A stretch of 64,000 nucleotides of DNA from Armillaria gallica (taxonomy: Eukaryota > Basidiomycota > Agaricomycetes > Agaricales > Physalacriaceae). The stretch is taken from the NCBI GenBank assembly GCA_037576215.1, contig JBANDB010000013.1, forward strand, positions 2,294,001-2,358,000, in the 5' to 3' direction. The position numbers and the translations under genes are program-made. Below, in pieces: positions 46,925-55,761 of the stretch (positions are counted from its first letter, which is position 1; each line of letters opens with the position of its first letter). The notes beneath the pieces were generated by a model. It did no database searches. It was not told where the DNA came from and saw only the letters and a program-made list of their open reading frames with translations.

Positions 46925-47510
46925 TGTAAGACCCGAACTTCAATCAAAGGTGAATAGATCGGCTGTATCGCGTTCGTACAGTCACCGTCTAGCCCTTGTG
47001 ATGATTGACGCCCAAGACTCACTTTAGGAGCTCTTAGCAGAGAGGAAAGGAGTGTGTTCGGTATGAATAAACTTTAGCTCAAAGCTAAGGAAATACAGGC
47101 TTTGAGTAAGCTACTTATATAGTAAAGTGAGGGTCTGTAAATGGTCCTAAGGAGTGGCTACCGTGTTAGAAAGTGAATAAGCCACATACACGATAGCCGA
47201 GAAATAAGGCGTGCTTAGCACGTATAAGTGCACGGTAGCCGATACTAACCCAGGATAACCGAGTGTAGCATGCGGTTATCGAGACTAACGCGTATCTAGT
47301 GGCGCGCGGTCGTCACACTGCTGCATCGTGTCGGTGCACGGGTCGTTGATACCCCTTGGTCGAGTACACGTCGACCGAGCTGTGACGTGATAGCGATGTG
47401 AAGATTTATGAAGACTCTCCGGGAGTCGCGGGTCTAAAGATTGTGGTGAGTCATCTTATCTTATCTGTCGAAGATAAGATAAGATGTGGAAAAATGAATA
47501 AATCGTAACA
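46925..47510 (-). repeat. 3' LTR of the chromovirus
   Basis: 586 bp, TG...CA. Contains a perfect 15-bp-stem hairpin with a 5-base loop (47452-47486) built of TTATC/GATAA repeats, near the U3 start in the element's sense. Confidence 0.9.
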
Positions 47511-48066
47511 TTACCCCCCCCTTAGGGCAGGTGTCCCAACTGCCAGTACATCGGCGTTCCGTCTGCGTCATCGTCATGCCGTCCCTAGAGATCTCATGCT
47601 CAAGCAGCAGAGTTTTCGAAGAAATGTCATATGGGCTGCAGCTTGCTCCAAAGGCCTTGTTCGCCCAGAGGAGGAGGGGATTTTCCATATGATGGTGACG
47701 CGAGTGGTAAACTAGACCCGTATGTCTCGTTGAGCAGGCCTGATTATGCGCATCTGCCAGTGAATCGGCGTTCCGTTTTGATTTAATCATCGTCTGTCTC
47801 GTAAACTTCTAGCGTTTACGAGCGATATTATACGCGCTGCAGCTTGTCCCGGGGGCCTTGTTCGCCTTCCGGGCATGGGGGACTTTTCGTATAATAGCGA
47901 TGAAAGGGATCAAAAGGGGATCCATATGCGCGGTAGGCGGATTTCTTGTGGTGGCGCGTTAGTATTCGTGAAGGTCGTGAGTAGGATGCATCCTTGTCGT
48001 AAAAGTTCGTGAGTGAGGGTCCGTTGCTATCCCCCGTTATAGGGCACGTTTCGACTGCTTGTTTGT
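47511..48066 (-). other. Post-Pol noncoding region with twin hairpins
   Basis: Between the Pol stop (TAA 48069-48067) and the 3' LTR lie two imperfect copies of a block of about 200 bp. Each contains a hairpin, 47627-47692 and 47827-47895, with an 8-bp outer stem: TCATATGG with CCATATGA in one, ATTATACG with CGTATAAT in the other. Inside both are GCTGCAGCTTG, GGCCTTGTTCGCC and TTTT at the same places. The stems differ in sequence but stay complementary, while the inner blocks are conserved, as expected of a selected RNA fold. Confidence 0.6.
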
Positions 48067-51000
48067 TTATGGGATTTCTGTTGCTTCGTACGGCGATTTC
48101 GAGCCTGTCGAGGGGTCGTCGTTGCCACCAAACCAATCCCAGTCGCGTGCTTGGTCGTACCAGATTTTTTGACCAGTGAATGGGTCCGTATAGGATTGCC
48201 AATCTCCTGTCTCTTGTCTGGTACGGTTCACTTTTTCTGCGAGGTATTTGTCGACTAGTTCGTCGGCATCCATGTCGTTTTCCTTCACCCAGCTGTTGGA
48301 TTCGGGTCCATATCCTTTCCATTTAACGAAGTAGTCTGTAGTCCAGTGCGATGGCTCGCCAGCCCTTCCTCGGACCTTCCGGTCTCTATGCTCGAGAACT
48401 TGCTCGATTTCATAGTGCTCCTCCCCGTCAATAAGATCGGGTGGTGGCGGAGGCGGCTGTTCCTGGTTAGGGAATGCGGGTGGCGTATAGGGTGTTAGGA
48501 GTGATTCGTTGAATACTGGATGGATACGCCAGCCTATGGGGAGTTTTAATTTGTACGCCGAAGCTCCGATCTTGGCGATGATACGGAAGGGGCCCGTTTT
48601 TTTATCTGCAAGTTTTTTCTTCGGACGTGGGAGTGCCAGATTGCTCGTGTCGAGCCACACTTCGTCTCCCACCGAGTAATCAACTGCAGGTCTTTTCTTT
48701 TTGTCGTATTGGGCTTTCATCTGGTCGGCGGCTTTCTCGAGTGCTTGCTTTGCCTCGGCGTGGATTTTCTGTATATCTGAAACGAAGGTGGAGGAGGCCG
48801 GTGTTCTAAAGGGCGCTCGGGGTCGTACGGCACCAGGGAGGACCTCGACGATATAGCCATGGGTAACCTCGAAGGGACTTTTACCCGTTGCGGAGTGGGC
48901 GCGGTTATTGTGAGAGAAAGCCGCGAGGGAGAGCCATTCTGCCCAGTCATTCTGTCGGTGATTGACGAAAATCCGGAGGTATTTTTCAACCTCCTGATTC
49001 ACCCGCTCCGTCTGTCCGTCAGTTTGTGGGTGGTAGGCGGTGGATACGTTTGCCTTGATTTGAAGCAAGTCATAAAGGTCTTTCATGAACTTGGATACAA
49101 ACACGGAGCCTCGGTCGCTGATAACGACCTGTGGCATTCCGTGCTTGGCATAGACCTCGTCTCGTAGAATTTTGGCCCACCCTTCCGATGACATCTCTGT
49201 GGTGCATGCGACTGGTATGATTTCTTTTGAGAAACGGTCGACGATCATTAGGATTGCGTCGAAACCGTGGCTCTTTGGTAAACCAGTTACCATGTCAACG
49301 GAGATGTGAGTCCAGGGTCGGGATGGAATGGCGTTTGGATGAAGCGGCGCTGCTTTTGCTTGAGTGCTCGACTTGGTTCGTTGGCACGTCTCGCAGCCGC
49401 GGACATAATCTTCTATGTCCTTTTTCATCCTAGGCCACCAATATTCTCGTAGCACGAGTTCTTTAGTCTTTTCTATGCCGGGATGTCCCGCCGTGATGTG
49501 GTCGTGAACTTGTGCGATTATCTCGCCTCTTAACGCGTGGTCGGAAGGAACGTAAATGCGGGAATCGTAATAGATTAATCCGTCATTCATTTTCAGTCCT
49601 CGGTCGTGGTTTAGGGAGGTCGCAATGTTCTTGTCCCATCGGTGGTGGTCGAGCGTGGCCTGCTTTATCTTGGAATGGGTTTCCTCGATAGTGGGCATGA
49701 CTAGGGCCCGGAAGTGCTCGGGTTTGAGGACGATAACCTCGTCGTTGTCCTCCTTTCCTTGCTCGTGATCTGCTCTGCGACTAAGTAAGTCGGCTTTCTT
49801 GTTTGCGGTTCCTGATTTGTGGTGTAGCGTAAAGTGGTATTCGGCCAGCTCAGTAACCCATCGCGCCTGTCGCCGATTGAGTTTCTGGGGTTTTCGGAAA
49901 TACTGGAGATTCTGGTGATCCGTCCATATTTCGAAGTCCTGAGCTGCGCCCATTAGGTAGTGCCTCCACTCGTCGAGCGCGATCATTATCGCGAGCAGTT
50001 CTTTGTCGTAAATTTCGTAATTTCGTTCTGTCGTAGTGAGGGATTTGGATAAAAATGCGACCGGGCGCCATTTTCCATCCTGCTCCTGCGTCAATACCGC
50101 ACCTATCGCTCCCTCACTTGCATCCGCTTCTACACGGAACTTTCCTTCCTCGGTGGGTATTGCCAATACCACCTCTTCGGCTAATAGGCGTTTTAATTCT
50201 TCGAATGCGTCCTGTTGCGCTTCTCCCCATTTCCATGGATCGTTTCCTGTTAGCTGGGTCATCGGCTTGACGACCTTGCTGTATCCCTTGATGAAACGTC
50301 TGTAGAAGTTGGTAAAGCCTAAGAACGACTGGAGTTGTACTTTCTTGGTTGGTACAGGCCATTCTGCGATCCCTGCGATTTTGACTGGGTCCATGCGGAT
50401 ACTTCCTTCACTGATAATGACCCCAAGGTACTCCGTCTCCAAGGTCTCGAACTCGCATTTTTCCGTTTTAAGGAATAGCTTGTTCTTCCGGAGGAGTCTT
50501 AGAACTTCGCGTGTGATGCGGCGATGTTCTTCCTTGGTCTTGGACATGATGAGGATGTCGTCAAGGTAGACGGTAACGGCGCCTGATGCAATGAGATTTT
50601 TGAAAATATCATTCATCATCCACTGGAAGGTGGCGGGCGAATTGGTGAGCCCGAAGAACATAACCGTGGGTTCGAACAACCCGCGATTAGTTCTAAATGC
50701 CGCCTTCCACTCGTCACCGCTTTTGATGCGCACGTTGTTGTATCCCCATCGAACGTCAAGCTTGGAAAAATACTTGGCCCCCCGCAACTTGTCCATTAAC
50801 TCCGAGATCAAGGGAAGAGGATAACGGTTTTTGATCGTCATCTCGTTGAGCTTCCTATAATCTTGGACTGGTCGCAGTTTGCCATCCTTCTTTTTAACGA
50901 AGAAGAATGGCGAAGCCATGGGGGACTTGGATGGTCGTATTCTTCCACTCGAGAGATTCTCGTCTAAGAATTTGTCGAGTTCGGCTTGTTCGTTCCGGTT

Positions 51001-53178
51001 CAAAGGGTAGACCTTGCAATCTAGATTGGCGCTCGCGTTTGGAGTGAGTTCGATGGCGTGGTCCCATGTTTTTGGGTCAGGGAGTTCATTGAAACTGTCT
51101 TTGTCGAACAGATCGTTGAAATCCCGACACCATTCTGGGACCATTTCTTCGAACGTTTTGGCCTCCTTGTCTGCGTTGGCTGCGGCGGCTAAGTCATTGG
51201 CATGATGTGCCCGTATGAGAATAGCCCGTGTGAAGTCTATTGCTAGGATAGTATCCCCTTCGTTTAATTCTTCGTCCCACTTGTCGTCGGGATCGGCATC
51301 GGGTAATGTGAATGGGTTTTTACGGCATTCGCATCGTGCAAACGTTAATCCTCCAGTCTTCCAATTGATGATCGGATTATGTCGGGCTAACCAATCATGA
51401 CCAAGGAAGATCTCTTTATCGCCGAGATCCGTTACGGCTAGATCTATTCGTTCAGAATGATCCCCGATTTTGAGTTCGATCTCGGCGTATTCGGTGATTG
51501 ATCCTCCCGAGTTTTTGGTTCCGTCAGCATTGTAGACCGGGATTGGGGCGGCCGTTGGTCGGGTCGGGATGTGATGTTGTTTAACGAATTTTCGATTGAT
51601 GGCGCTACTGGTGCATCCGCTGTCTACCAACGCGGTTGTAGAGATGCTGGAAATTGTTCCTGGAGCCCCGAGCATGACGGGGATCACCAGGTCTTTTCCT
51701 TTATCGCTCAACGCGCTGATAAGTCGCTTTGGCTCTTGTAGTTCGTGCAGCCACCAAAGTGCGTCAATTCGCTTCATCCCCCTCATTGCTTCGATCATTG
51801 AGTCAACGACCTCTTCTGCGCGTGCCTTGTGAATCCAGTTTTTAAGAATTGCCTTTGCTTCTGACTCCGTCCGCGCTTGTACTACGCCGCGTAGGGTCCA
51901 CTCTGCTCCGAATGGTTTGAGCCATTCTCTATAGGTCTGTCCCTTTGTATAGGTTCGGGACAGTTGCGGGACCTCTTCAACCTTCGCGTCGCCCCATACG
52001 GGCGCGACTACCGTCGGTGAGGTCACCGCATTTTCTAAGTCTAAAGGGGTTAAATTAGTGTTCTTGTCCATCATGAAACTGGTAATGTCCTCGTGGTCAG
52101 GTACTTCAATAAAAGCTACCTGATGCCCCCTTTGCACTGCCTGGGCGCTAGCAGCTTCCAAACCTGCGGCTTTCTGGTCGGTCGTGGAACGGGAGTAGCT
52201 TTCCGCGAAGGTGTCACTCCTAGGAGGGGTGACAAGGTGGGCTGTCGCTGTTGCGCAACGATTGCCTGCGCTTCTCACCGTTGAGTAACAGTCGCCTTCA
52301 CCTGGTTCCTTCGGGCCCGTCTCTGTGATGACCGGGATCCTCGTTTCATTCGGCGTTCCCCCTTCGTCGGGTCGCCCTACGTCTCGATAGGCGTTGGCAA
52401 CTGATCGGGGGCACTTACCCGACTCCAGGTCGTCCTCTTGGTTCTTCAGGACCGAGAGCAAATAGACCCTCGCGTCCCTCGTCGTCTTGTCTATGATCAG
52501 AGTCTTGGCGTCACGATCTCTGTCGTTCGAGGCCTCATCCGTGGTTCCTAAGTCAACTGTGTTGCACTTAGCTTTGTTCGCTTCGTTAGGCGTAGATCCT
52601 GAGTCGCCTTTGTGGTCGTCCTCAGCTTGTCCAGTGTTGCGGGAGCTGGCCTCCGTTGCTGTCATTAGAGCCCCGTCGTGGGATTTACACTCTACAGCCC
52701 GTGTGCAAGTCTCTTTTACCAGAGGAGGTTTCGCCGAAGCTATTCCCTCGAAACTCCCTGCGCGGCAGGGACTCCGTAGAGCTGCGATTTCAGTGAGGGG
52801 ACGTTTACGCGGGTGCATAGCTGTCTGCCCTCCTGCCCCATCCGGTCGAACATTCGTCACTGCGGCTTGAAACTCCCCCAGGGGAGGCCTCGACTGGTGC
52901 TTCGCCGTTATGATGGGTGGCGATCTGGTGGTCGCCTTGCCATCCGCTTTCGCCTGTAATAGGTTACTTGCCAAATGCTGAGCCGGTAGCTCAATGACTA
53001 CCGCGCCCGTCCTAGGAATCGTTGACAGTCCCACTGTCACGATTGTCGCTTCGTTAGGCGTAAATAAGACCGCTTCGTCAGGCGGAATGTTGGTCGCTTC
53101 GTTAGGCGTGGATCGAACCGGTGTCTTCGCGACTACCTCGTTCCTTTGGGTGGCTTCGTTAGGCCTAGAGTGATTCAA
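48067..53178 (-). CDS. Chromovirus Pol polyprotein with chromodomain
   Basis: Long open frame. It is open upstream to 53349 and so overlaps the end of gag (stop 53327-53325) in the -1 phase, suggesting expression by -1 frameshifting in a 22-nt window. Order of domains: a long N-terminal region with scattered TPNEA-type motifs; retropepsin ALVDSGCTSSAINRKFV; RT with DVRWGYNNVRIK and VYLDDILIMSKTKEEH (YLDD); RNase H (FRVEADASEGAIGAVL, IWTDHQNLQYF); integrase with zinc region (HPGIEKTKELVLREYWW...CETCQRTK), SVDMVTGLPKS, VISDRGSVFVS and HPQTDGQTERVNQEVEKYL; GPF-type tail. A chromodomain follows (YEIEQVLEHRDRKV, DYFVKWKGYGPESNSWVKEN). Chromodomains bind modified histones and target integration. 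No stop or frameshift was seen. Confidence 0.93.
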   Translation of the reverse strand: MNHSRPNEATQRNEVVAKTPVRSTPNEATNIPPDEAVLFTPNEATIVTVGLSTIPRTGAVVIELPAQHLASNLLQAKADGKATTRSPPIITAKHQSRPPLGEFQAAVTNVRPDGAGGQTAMHPRKRPLTEIAALRSPCRAGSFEGIASAKPPLVKETCTRAVECKSHDGALMTATEASSRNTGQAEDDHKGDSGSTPNEANKAKCNTVDLGTTDEASNDRDRDAKTLIIDKTTRDARVYLLSVLKNQEDDLESGKCPRSVANAYRDVGRPDEGGTPNETRIPVITETGPKEPGEGDCYSTVRSAGNRCATATAHLVTPPRSDTFAESYSRSTTDQKAAGLEAASAQAVQRGHQVAFIEVPDHEDITSFMMDKNTNLTPLDLENAVTSPTVVAPVWGDAKVEEVPQLSRTYTKGQTYREWLKPFGAEWTLRGVVQARTESEAKAILKNWIHKARAEEVVDSMIEAMRGMKRIDALWWLHELQEPKRLISALSDKGKDLVIPVMLGAPGTISSISTTALVDSGCTSSAINRKFVKQHHIPTRPTAAPIPVYNADGTKNSGGSITEYAEIELKIGDHSERIDLAVTDLGDKEIFLGHDWLARHNPIINWKTGGLTFARCECRKNPFTLPDADPDDKWDEELNEGDTILAIDFTRAILIRAHHANDLAAAANADKEAKTFEEMVPEWCRDFNDLFDKDSFNELPDPKTWDHAIELTPNASANLDCKVYPLNRNEQAELDKFLDENLSSGRIRPSKSPMASPFFFVKKKDGKLRPVQDYRKLNEMTIKNRYPLPLISELMDKLRGAKYFSKLDVRWGYNNVRIKSGDEWKAAFRTNRGLFEPTVMFFGLTNSPATFQWMMNDIFKNLIASGAVTVYLDDILIMSKTKEEHRRITREVLRLLRKNKLFLKTEKCEFETLETEYLGVIISEGSIRMDPVKIAGIAEWPVPTKKVQLQSFLGFTNFYRRFIKGYSKVVKPMTQLTGNDPWKWGEAQQDAFEELKRLLAEEVVLAIPTEEGKFRVEADASEGAIGAVLTQEQDGKWRPVAFLSKSLTTTERNYEIYDKELLAIMIALDEWRHYLMGAAQDFEIWTDHQNLQYFRKPQKLNRRQARWVTELAEYHFTLHHKSGTANKKADLLSRRADHEQGKEDNDEVIVLKPEHFRALVMPTIEETHSKIKQATLDHHRWDKNIATSLNHDRGLKMNDGLIYYDSRIYVPSDHALRGEIIAQVHDHITAGHPGIEKTKELVLREYWWPRMKKDIEDYVRGCETCQRTKSSTQAKAAPLHPNAIPSRPWTHISVDMVTGLPKSHGFDAILMIVDRFSKEIIPVACTTEMSSEGWAKILRDEVYAKHGMPQVVISDRGSVFVSKFMKDLYDLLQIKANVSTAYHPQTDGQTERVNQEVEKYLRIFVNHRQNDWAEWLSLAAFSHNNRAHSATGKSPFEVTHGYIVEVLPGAVRPRAPFRTPASSTFVSDIQKIHAEAKQALEKAADQMKAQYDKKKRPAVDYSVGDEVWLDTSNLALPRPKKKLADKKTGPFRIIAKIGASAYKLKLPIGWRIHPVFNESLLTPYTPPAFPNQEQPPPPPPDLIDGEEHYEIEQVLEHRDRKVRGRAGEPSHWTTDYFVKWKGYGPESNSWVKENDMDADELVDKYLAEKVNRTRQETGDWQSYTDPFTGQKIWYDQARDWDWFGGNDDPSTGSKSPYEATEIP

Positions 53179-53324
53179 GTTTAGTTCCTGGTCTGATTGC
53201 GGAATCGCGGGTATATTCGAATGCGCGTTTGATACTACAGGTGATATATAAGTACAATCATGAGATGCGATGGGCGTACCAGCCGAAACTAAACCTCGGG
53301 CCGCCGAATAGACTGAATCATCAT

Positions 53325-55547
53325 CTAGACGGCGGTCTCTTTTACCTCCTCAATCGTTGAGAGGCCTTCTTTCATATCCCAGTAAGTATTTGCGCGTCGC
53401 AAAGACTCTGCTCGGGTTCTGGGCTGGGTCGGACAGTCGCGCTTGAAGTGGCCTAGCTTGCCGCATCCAAAGCATACTGTTTTTGCCGTGGCTTTGTCGA
53501 TATTCATCGGCTGTCCGCGCCCTCCGTAGGTAGTCCCTGTAACCGTCTTCGTTGTTGGCACAGGGGCTCTAGTTTGACCACCCTGTACAGGCGTGGTCAT
53601 CTTCTGTGGTCGGACTGATGCTCCTACCGTTCCTTCTGCCTGCTTGAGGCGCCAATTGAGATCGATCCGAAGGAGGCGAGCCTTCCATGCCGGGTAATCG
53701 GTTGGTACGTCCCCGTCTGACGAGTATATGGTGTTTTTACTCGTTGAGCGGGCGGCCTTTTTGATCTGCTGAAGCATGATCTGGTCGTTATTGCGCACTC
53801 CAGCATGGTAGGCCAGTTCTTCAAAGAGTTGGAAGAACTTGTCGCCGTCCTTGTGCTCCGATTGCTTTAGCTTTTCCCACTGCGCATACCTTAGTTGCGA
53901 GTCAGCATCCTTCCAGAACCTTTTATTGAGTTCCGACTGAAACTCGTCGTAGGTTGGATACTGCTGTTCGCCGTCTGCCGTCTTTCCTATAATTTTAGCA
54001 CATAACTGCCACCATCTTTCAGCGTCTCCTCCGAGCCGAGAGACGCAGAAGATGACTTTGTGCGGATGGTGGCGGAAGTGTCGATTAAAGACGTCGAAAT
54101 GCAACTCACACTTTAGGAAGAAGCGAGCAATGTCGTCAGAGTCCCCTAAAAAGTCGTCAACCTCTTTCAAGATCTTTGGCTTGAATTCGTCGTAGGGGGC
54201 TATTGCTCCAGCTTGTAATTCCCAAGGTATGGGCGGGTCTGGTATCGGGGGAGGTGCTGGGAATCGTGGTAGCATTACCCGCACTGGGGGACCGGGAGGT
54301 GGCTGTACTGGTGGTCCGCCTCCTCCGGCTCCATGACCACCACCGGCAAAAGGTGCGTACCCGGGTTGGTACGTTCCTGGTGCCGCTTGTCTGGTGGTGT
54401 AAACAAATGTGTTAGTGACTCGGGGAGGTGCTACCGGGGGCTCATCTGGCATCGGTTCCTGGATCTCGATATCCTGTGCGGCTTCTTCGTAAGGGAGAAA
54501 GTTCTCCATCACGGCATCCGGGTGTATATGGTTCCATAAGAGGCGAGCATTTCGTTCCGCCTCATACTGTAGGATCTCATCGGCTGGGAGATTGGCCTGT
54601 TTCCTAATAAAATAATCGTTCCCGGCTTGGGTTCTTCCCCAAACCGCGGCAAATGGTAACTCGTAGGCGAAATAATTATAGATGTCAACATAGTTTGCTT
54701 GCCTTAGCAACGCAGGAATAGGGACCGAGTGATCATTGTCTGTTTGGTTATAAGAACTGATGGCGTCAGTTAGCGTCATCACCACTGGGGTAATAGGGCG
54801 AGTGCTCGCGTGTCTGCTCGGGGGTCGACTCAAGGATTCCATCGATCGTGAGTCCTGGGAAGGGGGTAGGGGGACGTATCGATGGCCTACCGACGGTGGT
54901 CGACTCACTAAGCTCCTCTGGTGGGCGCGTAAGCTCGGGTGGTGGCTGCGGTCGCTCCCTGAATCGCTGGGCGAGCTGTTCCCAAGCACTTGCTCGGGGG
55001 GGTCGTAAGGGAGACCTTCGAGGTTGTGCTCGCCAACCCCTGCGCCTGGGGTCTGAGGGACCGGCGACGGGTTCACTGACTTGTACAGGCTCGAGTGGCG
55101 GCTCGCCGGTCTGGACAGGTTGATGGGGCGAGTCGGAGGCGGGAGCGGGGAAGTAGGCGCTGTAGGGGATGTCGAGATTATCCCAGAGCTCGCTGTTAGT
55201 GAGACCGGCTGTGGGTGCTGGAGTATCGGTGGTTGCGACGGGTCGGTCGTCGCGGCCCATGTTTGATCTCCTTCCTCGGTTGATTCGGGGAAGCGGGTCG
55301 GGGGAGGGAGTTCGAGGGACAAACGCGGCATAGTAGGAAGCGGGATGCTCGGAGGTGATGTCGACCTCTGCTGGGCCCCTTCTGGGAGGGGTAATAGAGC
55401 TTCCCTCCGGGATCGCGGTAGAAGTCGACTCAGAAATGTTGACTTCTTCCTCGTGGATTCGTTGTCCAGGGAAGTGGTAGAGTGGGCCCGATCGGTGTGG
55501 TACGGGTGCGACGGGTCGGGGTGGCTGCTGCTCGAGCGGGATGCCAT
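53325..55547 (-). CDS. Chromovirus Gag
   Basis: 740 codons from ATG 55547. A Pro/Ser-rich N-terminal third is followed by the retrotransposon Gag domain (DDIARFFLKCELHFDVF, FCVSRLGGDAERWWQLC, NKRFWKDADSQLRYAQWEKL) and a CCHC zinc knuckle CFGCGKLGHFKRDC near the C-terminus (about 53475-53430), which packages RNA. It stops at TAG 53327-53325. Its start codon is the second long-ORF start on the transcript; another ORF begins upstream at 55719 in a different frame and overlaps it by about 780 nt. Confidence 0.9.
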   Translation of the reverse strand: MASRSSSSHPDPSHPYHTDRAHSTTSLDNESTRKKSTFLSRLLPRSRREALLPLPEGAQQRSTSPPSIPLPTMPRLSLELPPPTRFPESTEEGDQTWAATTDPSQPPILQHPQPVSLTASSGIISTSPTAPTSPLPPPTRPINLSRPASRHSSLYKSVNPSPVPQTPGAGVGEHNLEGLPYDPPEQVLGNSSPSDSGSDRSHHPSLRAHQRSLVSRPPSVGHRYVPLPPSQDSRSMESLSRPPSRHASTRPITPVVMTLTDAISSYNQTDNDHSVPIPALLRQANYVDIYNYFAYELPFAAVWGRTQAGNDYFIRKQANLPADEILQYEAERNARLLWNHIHPDAVMENFLPYEEAAQDIEIQEPMPDEPPVAPPRVTNTFVYTTRQAAPGTYQPGYAPFAGGGHGAGGGGPPVQPPPGPPVRVMLPRFPAPPPIPDPPIPWELQAGAIAPYDEFKPKILKEVDDFLGDSDDIARFFLKCELHFDVFNRHFRHHPHKVIFCVSRLGGDAERWWQLCAKIIGKTADGEQQYPTYDEFQSELNKRFWKDADSQLRYAQWEKLKQSEHKDGDKFFQLFEELAYHAGVRNNDQIMLQQIKKAARSTSKNTIYSSDGDVPTDYPAWKARLLRIDLNWRLKQAEGTVGASVRPQKMTTPVQGGQTRAPVPTTKTVTGTTYGGRGQPMNIDKATAKTVCFGCGKLGHFKRDCPTQPRTRAESLRRANTYWDMKEGLSTIEEVKETAV

Positions 55548-55719
55548 TAATATTATCTGTAGTGACTGAGGGGGCGGTACGGTGTGCCTCTTCTTGTCGT
55601 CGTTGTCGTAACTGCCTTGCTCTGTGGCGGAACCTGATGGCGAGAACGATGGTAAGAGAGACGAAGGTGGCGCTCGGTATTCCTAGTGCGATAGCAATAA
55701 TTCGGGCGTCGTCTTCCAT
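54766..55719 (-). CDS. Overprinted ORF upstream of and overlapping Gag, membrane-type N-terminus
   Basis: 317 codons from ATG 55719, only 43 nt inside the 5' LTR and therefore the first ATG after it. Residues about 7-29 are strongly hydrophobic (IAIALGIPSATFVSLTIVLA) and are followed by an Arg-rich cluster (RFRHRARQLRQRRQ), the pattern of a single-pass membrane anchor with a basic cytosolic flank. The rest is Pro/Arg-rich and probably disordered. It ends at TGA 54768-54766. It overlaps gag by 782 nt in another phase. I know of no standard chromovirus protein like this. It could also be a chance ORF kept open by the GC- and Pro-rich gag coding sequence, but the hydrophobic part lies upstream of gag's start, where no such constraint applies. 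Confidence 0.5.
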   Translation of the reverse strand: MEDDARIIAIALGIPSATFVSLTIVLAIRFRHRARQLRQRRQEEAHRTAPSVTTDNINGIPLEQQPPRPVAPVPHRSGPLYHFPGQRIHEEEVNISESTSTAIPEGSSITPPRRGPAEVDITSEHPASYYAAFVPRTPSPDPLPRINRGRRSNMGRDDRPVATTDTPAPTAGLTNSELWDNLDIPYSAYFPAPASDSPHQPVQTGEPPLEPVQVSEPVAGPSDPRRRGWRAQPRRSPLRPPRASAWEQLAQRFRERPQPPPELTRPPEELSESTTVGRPSIRPPTPFPGLTIDGILESTPEQTREHSPYYPSGDDAN

Positions 55720-55746
55720 GGGGATTCTGAGGCAGAATCAGTAAAG

Positions 55747-55760
55747 TAGCTTTGAGCTAA
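55747..55760 (-). other. Primer-binding site for self-priming
   Basis: One base inside the 5' LTR. It is perfectly complementary over 14 nt to LTR sequence at 55911-55924, which lies about 33 nt downstream of the TATATAAG box (55951-55958) and so at the predicted 5' end of the RNA. This is the Tf1/sushi arrangement, in which the RNA 5' end rather than a tRNA primes minus-strand synthesis. Confidence 0.65.
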
Positions 55761-55761
55761 T

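Noticed and set aside
46925..47510. The two chromovirus LTRs as an assembly duplication
   Set aside because: They flank a complete Gag-Pol unit with a 5-bp TTTAG target duplication and a PPT and PBS in the right places.
47828..48322. A separate protein gene at the end of Pol
   Set aside because: It overlaps the chromodomain coding end in another frame and the twin-hairpin region, and has no domain.
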